Assembly (NCBI RefSeq): GCF_963675165.1
Contig: NC_087379.1
Location: 7,656,339 to 7,720,338 of the forward strand
Direction: 5' to 3'
Length of the DNA stretch: 64,000 nucleotides
Source: Halichondria panicea
Lineage: Eukaryota; Porifera; Demospongiae; Suberitida; Halichondriidae
Part shown: positions 33,999-44,248 of the stretch, in pieces
Position numbering within the stretch: position 1 is the first letter of the stretch
Layout: each line of letters opens with the position of its first letter
Notes under the pieces: model-generated
What the model was told of the DNA's origin: nothing
Database searches by the model: none
What the model saw: only the letters and a program-made list of their open reading frames with translations
Made by a program: the position numbers and the translations under genes

Positions 33999-36711
33999 AT
34001 GGGAGATCAGAGCCACCCAAAGTCCACAGAAGTATCATCTGCTCAGAAGGTGTCCCCTAGCCCTGTAGTTGACACCTCTGCACAGGGCGTAGTGTTCAAG
34101 GACATTTGTGTGGATGTGGCCACCAAGAGAATACTGTGGAGTGTGTCAGGTCATGCCCGACCAGGAGCTGTGCTGGCCATTCTTGGGCCGTCTGGTTCTG
34201 GCAAGACGACATTGCTCAACACTCTGGCTGGTCAGGTCAAGAAGAGCTCTGGCTTGATATCACTCAATGGACGAAATCTCACCAAAAAGAACAGAAGGAA
34301 GACCAGCTATGTACTCCAGTCTGACGTATTTTTCCCTAACCTCACCCTCAGAGAAACCATCACCGTGAGTATGTGTACTATAGTGCTGTGCCCTATAATG
34401 AACTTGTGTGTGTGCAGTATTCTGCGTTGCTGAGACTACCACGAGAGTACAGCTTCAGAGAGAAACTCAACAAAGTGGAGGAGATCATCAAAACACTTCA
34501 TCTGGAGGACTGTGCTAGCACAAGTAAGAAATATTGTCAACTATATTTATAATAGTACAATCTAATGTTGTGTGCAGTTATTGGCAATCCACTGGCGAGG
34601 GGTTTGTCAGGAGGAGAGAAGAAGAGAACCAACATTGGCTGTGAGCTGCTCACTGACCCACACCTACTGCTACTGGATGTAAGTTATTAGGAGATTGTGT
34701 ACTGTAGAATATTATGTAGTATTTCGTGTATTGTGTAAACATCCTTTTTTCCTCATGCAGGAGCCCACGTCAGGTCTAGACAGCAGCAGTGCTCTGAGTC
34801 TGTTGGAGACCCTAGTGAGTGTGGCAAGGGAGGACAACAAGACTGTCATCACCTCCATCCATCAACCTTCCTCACAACTGTTCCACATGTTTGATGGAAT
34901 ACTCATCATGGCCAAGGGAAAGGTATTGCACCATATCACATTGTGTTGGAAAACTTATTTGTGGTTTTATGGGGCATTGCACCATTCATTTGTAATCATT
35001 ATAGGCTAAAATTAATATTGTGGTTTTGTGGGGCATTGCACCATTCCTTCGCAATACAAAATTTTAAATTACAGGTCGCCTATTTTGGAGCAGCCTCAGA
35101 AGCCATGGACTATGTAGCCAGTGTAGGACTGAGGTGTACCATGCATTACAACCCTGCTGACTATCTTCGTGAGTATATCCCATCTCATTGAACAATTGCT
35201 TATGATTGTTATTTCCCATGCAGTTGAGTTGGTGAGTGTGGACAGTAGTCGCAAGGTGCTCATTGGAGAGGACCCTAAACAAGAGGAGAGGCCAGTCATC
35301 AAGTGAGCACATCCAACTGCTCTGTATTTGTATTTATTCTCTCACAGGAAGTGGTGGCAGAAGCTGTTCAGTCGCTCCCCCCAGCCTCTCCCACCAGCAA
35401 TTGATGAACTTGTACCTATTGAAGACTATACATCAAGTCCTCAACTACCACGCTCACCCACAGTGTCTGCCATTAACCCTCTGAGTCTGGAGAAAGTTGA
35501 TAATCCCTCAAGCCCTCCAGACAACACCTCGGGTCCCCCGGACAACAGTAGTGAGACTGTATCCACCCACAGTAACGAGGGGGAGGGGAGACACATCCCC
35601 CAGGACCGCAAGTGGGCCACTCGATGGTACTGGCAGTTCCTGGTACTCCTTGTACGCACATTCAGAGAGTCACGACACAACACTCTGTCATTCCTCAACT
35701 TCACACAGTCTGTGTTCCTGGCCATCGCTTGTGCACTCGTATGGTTTCAAGTGCCCAAAGCAGAGGAGAGCATCGCTGATGCCTACGCTTTTGTAAGCTG
35801 AGTTACTAGCCAAGAGTCAGCGTATTATGATTGTGTTGTGCTTCTACAAACAGCTTTTCTTCTCAATTACCTTTTGGGGATTCAATGCTACTTTTTCAGT
35901 CGCTTTCGAATGTAAGTGAATAAGTTTGTGGCTCCACTAGTGTATCACCCTCTCCCCCTCCACTACAGTTCCCAGTGACCACCCAGTGGTTACCAAAGAA
36001 CGTTCCAGTGGCACATACCACCTATCAGCTTACTTCATGGCCAAGCTTGTCAGTGAGCTGCCTCTGCTGTTTCTACATCCAACACTCTTTCATTTCATCT
36101 GTCACTTTATTATCGGGCTTAACAATACAGCATATGGATTCTTTGGAATGTGGCTGACCTACATTGTAACATCTCTGGTGGGACAATCCATTGGTCTGTT
36201 TTTATCAGCCTCTTTTTTGAACCTAAAGAACATTATACTCTATGGATCTGTGTTGATGCTGACCTTTATGCTCGTGGGAGGTTTTTTTGCCGAAAATCTA
36301 CCGTTTTGGCTGCAATGGAGTAAATATACTTCCTTCATCACATATAGTTACAGAGCTTGTCTCCAGTTCAGCTTCCCACCCGATGTTCAATACAGGTAGA
36401 GAGTGGTGTGTGTGTGTGTGTGTTTAGTGTGATGTGTGTGTGTTTAGTGGTGTGGGTGTGTTTAGTGATGTGTGTGTGTGTGCTTAGTGATGTTTTTATA
36501 TTCATACAGTTGTGCTGAGATGTCAGAGTATGCAGTGTGTAGTAACTCCACTGGCACTGGGAATGCCACCATCTCAGGGACGGACATTCTGGACGGCCTC
36601 GGAGTGGATACACCACTATATGCTAATATCCTCATCCTCATTGGTATTGCTCTCTTCACACGTTATCTTGCCTACCTCAGCTTGAGGTATCTACACAGAC
36701 CCAAGAACTGA
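33999..36711 (+). CDS. ABCG-subfamily half-transporter, copy B
   Basis: Ten exons: 33999-34364, 34418-34523, 34578-34678, 34761-34922, 35075-35168, 35224-35302, 35348-35792, 35854-35911, 35969-36395 and 36510-36711, about 679 residues. It has the same domain order and intact ATPase motifs as copy A. From the second ATPase exon onward, exon sizes match copy A (106, 101, 162, 94, 79, then 58 and 427 nt). The first exon here is continuous where copy A has an intron, and the N-terminal 30 residues are unrelated. The ATPase half is nearly identical to copy A, whereas linker and membrane half differ at many positions. An aataaa lies at 36810-36815, inside the 118-bp convergent spacer to LRRC23. Confidence 0.92.
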
Positions 36712-36829
36712 ACTATAATTATAATGTACGTGTCTTATAATAATTGGTATTGTAACCAAATTCCATTCATTTTATAATATTTTTGACACAATAATTATTC
36801 AAATGGGTTAATAAAACATGGTAAACAAG

Positions 36830-38580
36830 TTAAGTGTGTTCAACTGTCTCGTTTTCTGGGGCTTCTTCTTCTGCTCGTTGTTTTGACAACTACAGAAAGT
36901 AAAAAAATGATATCAAAGCAAAGCACAGTGATAATCCAAAGAGGTAGCTATATAGTTATACTGTTACAACGGAAGGCCATGTTTATTTAGTTCTTGTGAC
37001 ACTACAAAACAGCTATGCATCTCCTAGGATATAAAATTGGAAGCTCCCAACAGAAGTTATAAGCACTCTATATACTTATTATACCAGACAGACCTCCTCA
37101 GCATCAGCTCTCTCGTCCTCGGTGTACTCATCTTTGTCCAGTCTCTCAAGTCCTCTCAAGAGAATCAGTACCTCCACTCGGTATTCATCCAGCTCACACA
37201 GTGGGCATTCTGGAGTGTGTGTGTGAGGGGGGGAGTGTGTGTGTGGTGTGTGTGAGGGTGTGGGGGTGTGTGAGGGGAGGTTCACCTGCTAAAACCAGCC
37301 CTCTAAGGAATGGTAGACACTGAAGTTTAGTGAGCTCTGACAATACTTCCACTGCATTACCTCTACAGCAATAATACAATACAATAGCATACACACAGTC
37401 TACAGAATCAGTACCTCAGATTTAAGTATTGCAATCCTTCCATGCTTGGTGCAAACCCATCGAGAGTGGTGATCTGGTTCTCCCGTACATGCAGTGTGGT
37501 GAGCTGCCTCAGTCCTTCAAGACCCTCTAGTTTAGTGAGAGTGTTGGAGGCAAGGTAGAGCTTCTGGAGTGAGGGCAGGTGAATGCCAATGGTGGACGTG
37601 AGCTTGTTCCCGTGGAGGTCCAGGGAAGTGAGACAAGGGAGCTGTGTTTCAGTGAGTCCTGATAACTCAGTGATCTGGTTAGCTTGGAGGGGGTGGGGTG
37701 GTGAGTGTGTGTGGTTAGTGTATGGAGTGTGTGGAGTGTGTGGAGGGGGCGGGGTGGTTAGTGTGTGTGTGTGTGTGGAGTGTGTGGAGTGCTTACAGGA
37801 TAGATTGAGTCTGTCCAACATTGGTTGGGAAAGGCCTTCTGTAGTGGTCAGCTTGTTCTGGGCAAAACTGGCCACTTGCAAGTATTGTAGCTGTATAAAT
37901 ATATAGGTCAATATTTGTGTAATGTTAGCTATGCTGGTATATACCTCTTTCAGATTAATAGTTGCTAGTCTGTTGTTGTCAGCATGTAGTGTGAGCAGTT
38001 GAGGGAGCTCTCCCAGTGGACTAATGTCTTCAAGGTAGTTGCCAGACACATCCTACGCACAGGCAGAGAGGGTATTGGGGTATTGGGTATTGGATTGGTA
38101 TGGGGTATGGGGTATTGGATTGGTATGGGGTATGGGGTATTGGGTATGGATACACTCACCACATAGCGAACATGTACAAAGGACTGGATGGCTGCTATAT
38201 CAGTCAATTTCCTGTGAAAGAATAATTATAACAAATAATGATGATACCTAAAACTGACTACGCTATGCGATAGCTAGCTACCTGTTTTTGAGGTCCAGTC
38301 GGACGTAAGCATGACTGAGTCCATTGCCAGTCCTACTGAGCAGTGAGAGACACTCACCAGCCAACTCCTTGGTTAGCTCTTGCTCCACAACCTCTACCTC
38401 ACCCTGTATGGGGAATTATTGTAAAATTAATTTGCAAATAATTGCAAGCAGCAGAACGCATGATAATCATAAGCACACACACAGGACACACAGTCACACA
38501 CAGTGTGTACCTACCTCCCCCTCTTCCGGATCCCCCTCTGATAACTCTTCATCAAAGTCCCTGAACTCCTCTTCAGACAT
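36830..38580 (-). CDS. LRRC23: Leucine-rich repeat-containing protein 23 (LRRC23), radial-spoke protein
   Basis: Nine minus-strand exons: 38515-38580, 38282-38403, 38160-38211, 37945-38052, 37797-37890, 37415-37682, 37286-37362, 37094-37209 and 36830-36889, about 320 residues (human 343). LRRC23 is a component of radial spoke 3 in motile cilia and sperm flagella. An acidic N-terminus (MSEEEFRDFDEEL) precedes SRTGNGLSHAYVRLDL and then about eight LRRs, including LTSLDLHGNKL, LQKLYLASNTL, LTTLHVRENQI and LQYLNLR. The LRR cap runs through RVEVLILLRGLERLDKD. The last exon (SKQRAEEEAPENE) was chosen over reading through its GT donor because it continues the charged helix found in the human protein. 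An RFX X-box-like site lies 14-27 bp upstream of the ATG. Confidence 0.92.
38068..38155. repeat. G-rich short tandem repeat in LRRC23 intron 3
   Basis: Imperfect units of gggtattgg and ggtatgggg. On the transcribed strand it is C-rich and lies next to the acceptor at 38053-38054. It resembles degenerate telomere-like or G4-forming sequence. Confidence 0.7.
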
Positions 38581-38700
38581 CTTTACATCAAAGGTTGCTA
38601 TAACAACAAGAAAATTCTGCCTCGAAAGTAGTGCAGCTAAAAACGATCTTAACCCATGCACCGCATACAGCTAGTGCTAGTGAGTGTACGTACTTCGGCA
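38581..38700. promoter_or_regulatory. Divergent promoter of LRRC23 (-) and TBC1D24 (+) with RFX X-box-like site
   Basis: 120 bp between the two chosen start codons. GTTGCTATAACAAC at 38594-38607 is a palindromic match to the RFX X-box, expected at a ciliary gene such as LRRC23. Confidence 0.6.
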
Positions 38701-40595
38701 ATGGCTGAAGTCCACCATCTCCGCGAGTGTTTCTCTCCTCTGGTGGACACCAAGAACGCGGCGCTACCCGGATTCACTGAGAGGCAAGACTACAAAGAGG
38801 CCAGGAAGATAGCGCAGATCACACTATTCTCAAAGACACCTCTAACACCGTCCAACTGGAGGAGGGCAGCCCTGAACAGAGACCAGTTGAAGCAGCACGT
38901 TCGTTATGGAGTAGAGCCTGAGATGAGGAAGGAGATGTGGCTGGGAGTGATTGGAGTTGTTGATACAGACTCTGTACTATTTGCCAAAGCATTCGGAGAA
39001 CCTGTCGACGGTAAGACAAAAATAATAATTTTTTACAAACACTGTTATTAAAATTGCCGTCTGTACATACGTCCATCACAGATATGGAGGTTGAAAACCG
39101 CTCATTTGGTGTGCCCTTTGACCTTGATCTCCTCCCGTTATATCACATGAAGAAGCCCTCTTTTTCTCCGGCCATTGAGAGAGTTTTATCAGCCCTCTAC
39201 TATTCTCGACACGGTACTATCAACCTTTGTCCTCTGGTGCCCGTCCTGGCCACGATTATGCTCCACTTTATTGACGAATGGGAAGTGTTTGCGATGCTCA
39301 CTCACCTCATGTCTCGGACAGCATGGTTGGATCAGGGACAGTCCCAGCTAGCCGCCTCCGTCTCCACACTACATCACCTACTACTCACACACGCTGTGAG
39401 TTGCAAGCAGTGTGCATAATACCGTACTACCCTAACAGCGGGTAATGTGTGTGGAGTAAAATTCGTTTACGGTGATTTTCGTGAATAAAAGTTCGTTTGA
39501 CTTCATTGCCTGCACTGCATTGCATGCGTCGGTTAAAAACCACGCCTAGGTTTTTGTGGATGTCAGCTTACCCATGAAAATAACGAATGTTTATCCCACG
39601 AAAATTACCTGCTTTACTGTAGTCTGTTTTGGTGTACAGTCAACTGTGTGGTAGTAACGTTATGCTTTGTTCAACCTTAATTTGTCCATATAAGAGCGTT
39701 GTTGATAATTGTATGTTTTGGCACCATCCTATCCCACAGAAGCACTCCCTGGTGGTGTTGGAGCGCCTGAAGCCACCCTCCATGAGTCAAGACACCTTCC
39801 TAAGAAAATTACTCAAACACTGGTACCTCTGGCCATTCTACAAGCAACCATTCTGGGTCACTGTGAGTCAGTCATAATTATTAATGTGTGCTCATGTACT
39901 TGTTTCTCGATTTGCCAGGTTCGTGTGGTGGATATGTACATTGTAGAGGGCCCTAAGATCTTCTACCGCCTTGCCATATCAGCAATCAAGCTCTACACCA
40001 GTCTTGCACAATCAGCAGGTACGAGTTCTCCTAGCTCTAATACCTTAAGGTGACATATTTTCACATGTACATGTAGCTATAAGTTTAGCTCAGTAAATTA
40101 ATGACGTTTGTAATTGGGAGAGATTCGTTGCATTTTCCAATGCGGGTACACATAAATTTTGTGCGATTTTACAGAAATAGCAGAAATTAATGACCCGCCA
40201 AAGGTAATGATTATATTATCCTCCACAGCTGGTTCTGATGTGGAGACTTGTGTGCAGGAGCTTCTCTGTCAACTCTCGATTGCCCAGAAAGCTCAGTGGT
40301 TCCATGATGCAATGACTATTCAACGCTTGCCATGGACCCCCATTCTCACTCGCTGGGTACGCTCACAAGGGCTCACAACCACTGATGGACCTGACGATTC
40401 TTTATCACCCCCTCCTATATATAGACGACATGTGACCCCTGACCTCTCCAGCGAGATACTGACAACCAGTGAGCTATGGACACAGGTGTGGGAGTGGCTT
40501 CCTGACTGGGTGACGAGTGAGAACCCAGTGTGTATGTTCAGAGCATCAAGAGATGGTTACAAGTAAGTAATGTGTGTCTGTATTACACTCACCCT

Positions 40596-40631
<36 letters not shown>

Positions 40632-40634
40632 CCT

Positions 40635-40674
<40 letters not shown>

Positions 40675-40678
40675 CCTC

Positions 40679-40709
<31 letters not shown>

Positions 40710-40712
40710 CCT

Positions 40713-40776
<64 letters not shown>

Positions 40777-41336
40777 CCTGCATACACTCTATCGTAAATG
40801 TGAGGACTTGCCAACAATTCTACTCGTTATACGCACCACCAAAGATCAGGTATTAGCATGCCACAGCTATGCTGGTGATCTAAGTGTGTGCCTGTTTGAA
40901 CAGTGTAATTTCTGCAGTTGTTTGGCTCCTTTATTTCGACTGAGTTGAGGGAAAGGCATGGAACCCAGTTCTTTGGTAATGGTGAGACCTACCTGTTCTC
41001 GTTAACCCCGGCCCCCGTGGTGTATCGGTGGACAGGGGAGACTGACCTCATCCTACGAGGGAATGACCAAGAGTTCCTCGTTGGATCAGGAGGAGGGTAA
41101 GAGTATCTTTTATCTTTACCCACTATTCCCAATTGTCTCTCCATTTCTTTCTGTGTACTAGGAGCATTATTATTTTTATTGATTTTGTGGTTTGCAGGTT
41201 CTTTGGTCTGTGGGTTGATGCAGAGCTCAATGTTGGCGAGAGTAGGACGTGTTTGGCCTTTAAGAATCAGCCCCTCACTGGAACTAATGACACTCAGTTT
41301 GCATGTGCAGCAGTCGAGGTCTATGACTGCTCCTAG
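38701..41336 (+). CDS. TBC1D24: TBC1D24-like protein (TBC + TLD domains)
   Basis: Eight exons: 38701-39010, 39082-39395, 39740-39862, 39919-40018, 40229-40562, 40777-40849, 40918-41096 and 41198-41336, about 523 residues (human 559). TBC1D24 binds ARF6 and phosphoinositides in vesicle traffic, and its TLD domain is linked to oxidative-stress resistance and V-ATPase interaction. The TBC domain spans roughly residues 45-290 (VRYGVEPEMRKEMWLGVIG to VRVVDMYIVEGPKIFYRLA). The TLD domain is C-terminal (GTQFFGNGETYLFSL, FFGLWVDAELNVGES, VEVYDCS). An in-frame ATG at 38656 would add 15 residues; I preferred 38701 because it leaves a normal 5' leader, but this is open. A MITE remnant lies just before exon 5 and offers a competing acceptor at 40173. 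Confidence 0.9.
40042..40205. mobile_element. Partial MITE of the accttaaggtgacatatttt family
   Basis: Starts taccttaaggtgacatattttcac and continues with sequence similar to the interior of the intact copy at 57623-57838 (e.g. gcgattttacagaaatagcagaaatta). It ends abruptly near the TBC1D24 exon 5 acceptor, with no right terminal repeat. Confidence 0.6.
40600..40776 (+). repeat. (CA)n with ctcaccct spacers, abutting an acceptor
   Basis: Four CA tracts separated by ctcaccctc and ending exactly in the CAG acceptor of TBC1D24 exon 6 (40777). The spacers make it a higher-order minisatellite. Confidence 0.9.
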
Positions 41337-41507
41337 CTTGCTGCACTATAATTATGTGTGTGTGTGTGTTCTTTTATTGTTTCCATGCTCTTTTACTAAT
41401 GTTTTTTTACGAATAACAAATGGAACTGACAAAAAACATTGAACATTCAAAATGACAAAATGGTACACAACACCGGTATTAGTTACTAAATACGTACTAA
41501 ACGTTTT

Positions 41508-41786
41508 TTAAACATTTCTACTCCCAAGTGGCATTCTAGAATCATCCGTATTATCATAGTCCAATACTTTCTTGATTGTGTTGAGCTTCTTGTCCTTCTT
41601 ATTTTCCTCCAGCTGTAGTGGTGTTCGATCGATCTGCTCTGATGGTGATCGAGGATCCTCTGGTACAGCAGACTCTCTCATTGGAGTTCGCTGGATGGCA
41701 TTGGAGGGAGATCTTGGATCAAAAGCCGTCTGCTTGTTGCTTGAAACTGTAGGAGTCGTCTGCACGCTACTTTGTGTTCCTCCCAT
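41508..41786 (-). CDS. CDCA3 (Tome-1)-like short protein
   Basis: A single-exon frame of 92 residues. CDCA3 is an F-box-associated trigger of mitotic entry that promotes Wee1 degradation, and vertebrate versions are about 270 residues. Two family repeats are clear: FDPRSPSNAIQRTPM and EDPRSPSEQIDRTPL, with Ser-Pro/Thr-Pro CDK-type sites. The start MGGTQSS offers Gly2 and Ser6 as a myristoylation context, like MGSAKS in human. Only the N-terminal repeat region is represented. The C-terminal KEN and F-box-like region is absent or has diverged. It is head to head with the TTLL10-like gene and converges on TBC1D24 (171 bp). Confidence 0.75.
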   Translation of the reverse strand: MGGTQSSVQTTPTVSSNKQTAFDPRSPSNAIQRTPMRESAVPEDPRSPSEQIDRTPLQLEENKKDKKLNTIKKVLDYDNTDDSRMPLGSRNV

Positions 41787-41953
41787 CGTGAATTATACAC
41801 AGAACTTCTCTTTTTTGTGAGTTTGAAAGCTGCTCTCTTTCAAGGATTTGTAGACTCAGCACAATTTAAACTGACCAGATCCACCCCCTTTTTACTATAG
41901 CAACCCCTACAAAGTGGGCGTGTGAGGTGCTCCACAAGTAAGCAAGCAAGCAC
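41787..41953. promoter_or_regulatory. Divergent promoter of CDCA3-like (-) and TTLL10-like (+) with X-box-like site
   Basis: 167 bp between start codons. TTTACTATAGCAAC at 41891-41904 matches the RFX X-box consensus at all but one or two positions, 50-63 bp upstream of the TTLL10-like ATG. Confidence 0.5.
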
Positions 41954-44178
41954 ATGGCGACTACTACCTTTGATGTCTCTGCCACGGCCCAGGGGAGCAA
42001 CAAGGAGGAGGCAGTGAGTCTACAGGGTGCCTTCCAACAGTACAGGAACAAGAGACAGGTGAGCTTTACAGTAGATCTGCCACACACTACACACAGTGAG
42101 AGAACCTTACTGGAAAACTTAGACCTTTTTAATATGCAATACCTCACTATCAAAAACTCAAGTTATGACGAGTTAGAAATATTACAGGCCAAATTCCTAC
42201 GATTTGATTCCGCCATGGCTTTTCTTCAATCTCTAGGTTATCACTGATTTAAACACACCATTAGATAGACATTACAAAGAGCTATAAAATGCATTTATAA
42301 TTGCGCTGGTACTCTATCGAAACTCAAGTTATGACGACTCAAAGTTAGTCTTAAAACAGGCCAAATTACTACAATTCGGTTCCACAACGGCTTTTCTCAG
42401 AGAACATAACTTTTTCTATTTCTAGGTTATCACTGATTTAATCACACCATTAGATAGACATTATAAAGGGCTACAAAATGCATTTATAATTGCGCTGGTA
42501 CTCTATCGAAACTCAAGTTATGACGACTCAAAGTTAGTCTTAAAACAGGCCAAATTCCTACAATTTGGTTAGGCCAAGCATGGGTTTTCTCGGAATACAG
42601 CCACGTACAATAGTTGAACATCTTTCAACAGCCATAACTTTAATACCGTTGATCCAATGTCCAAAATTTTGTGATTTTCTGAAAGCTTGGAAAAATACCT
42701 TTCAAATGGTGTGTTTCAATCAAAAATTTCGTCCCAGCCCTAATTTGTGATTTTTCGGCTTCGGACCATGGGCTATAATCTATGGTACGGCTAAATTGGC
42801 AAATACTTTTATCTCCCAAATATGAACTTTGATGATACCATCTAAAAGGCATTTTTCTAAGCTTTTGGAAAATCCTAAAATGTTGACTTTGGACCCCACA
42901 GAATTCAAGTTATGGCAGCTGAAAGAGATTCAACGGAGAGGGTGGGGGTGTAGTTGAACATGATGATCCAATGTCAAACATGTTATGATTTTCTGAAAGC
43001 TTAGAAGAGATCTTTCAAATGATGTGGTCCAATCCAAATTTTCTCGGGGCCATAATTTGTCATTTAGTAGATAACTTTGTGTCTTGCAGGATGAGTTGCG
43101 TGAGCGTCAACGCCAGGAGCAGCTGTCAATGGACTCTAGAGCAGACCCTGAGCGTATGACTGCACTGAGGAGCAAGTTCCTTGAGAGAGCCAAGTCATAC
43201 ATGGGCATACCATACGCCAAGCGATACCACACTCCAGACTGTAAGTGTGGGTGTATGCACTGTAGTCATGTGACCTATGAACCCCCCACATAGCCCCCAC
43301 ATATTGGTGTGTGTACTGTAGTCATGTGACCTATGTACCCCCCACATAGCCCCCACACATTGGTGTGTGTACTGTAGTCATGTGACATATGACCCCCCAC
43401 ATAGCCCCCACACATTGGTGCATGTGTGTACTGTAGTCATGTGACTCATGACCCCCCACATAGCGCCCACGCATAATGCGCCACTGTTCCTGGACTGCTG
43501 TGGACTAGTGAGGCAAGTATTGCTCGACCTTAAGGAAGAGTTTGGATTTACCATAGGGCGATGGAACCAGGCCTACATGGTGAGACATACATAATTATAT
43601 CTCGAGGGTCGTTGCCTAAATCCGTTAGATTTAACATCATAACTACAAATTAGTGATTGTCCCAACATACGCAGATGAGTGGGAGGGGGGGCCAGGCATA
43701 GATCATCATTATCATTCAAGTGCTTCTCAAACTTATAATTGCGCGTGTAAGGAATTGTTTTCCTCTACTTTTATAATTCTATTCTTTATAAATCATTCAT
43801 CAATAATCCATCTGTTCTATAGTTTGACACTCTCCCTATAAACCTGTCGGGACCGGAAGAGATGAAACCAGGAGACCTAGTGTTTGTGTCTGGAGTTTAC
43901 TGCAAGGAGAGAGGTACTTTATACATGATTGTACATGTACATGCACAAGTTTAAAAACCACTCTGTCTGTGTGTGTACAGCCAAGCAGCAGCGTCACAAT
44001 ATGGTGCATGTGGAGATATGGCTGGGGGAGGGGCACACGTGTTTAGGTGCTCGCTGGCAGAAACGCTTTGTGGAGGTTCATGACTCATATCAGTTTGTGT
44101 CCAAATCGTACCACTCCATGACCTACCATTTCAAGTCTATAGACACTTGGCTCAAGGGGATCTGTGAAAGGTAGCTAA

Positions 44179-44248
<70 letters not shown>

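Noticed and set aside
37079-37209. LRRC23 ending at the stop at 37079
   Set aside because: Reading through adds only VCLV, whereas splicing at 37094 to 36889 restores the charged C-terminal helix expected from the family.
40174-40202. A separate 29-nt TBC1D24 exon (EIAEINDPPK)
   Set aside because: It lies in a MITE remnant, would leave a 26-bp intron, and shifts the phase of the following exon.
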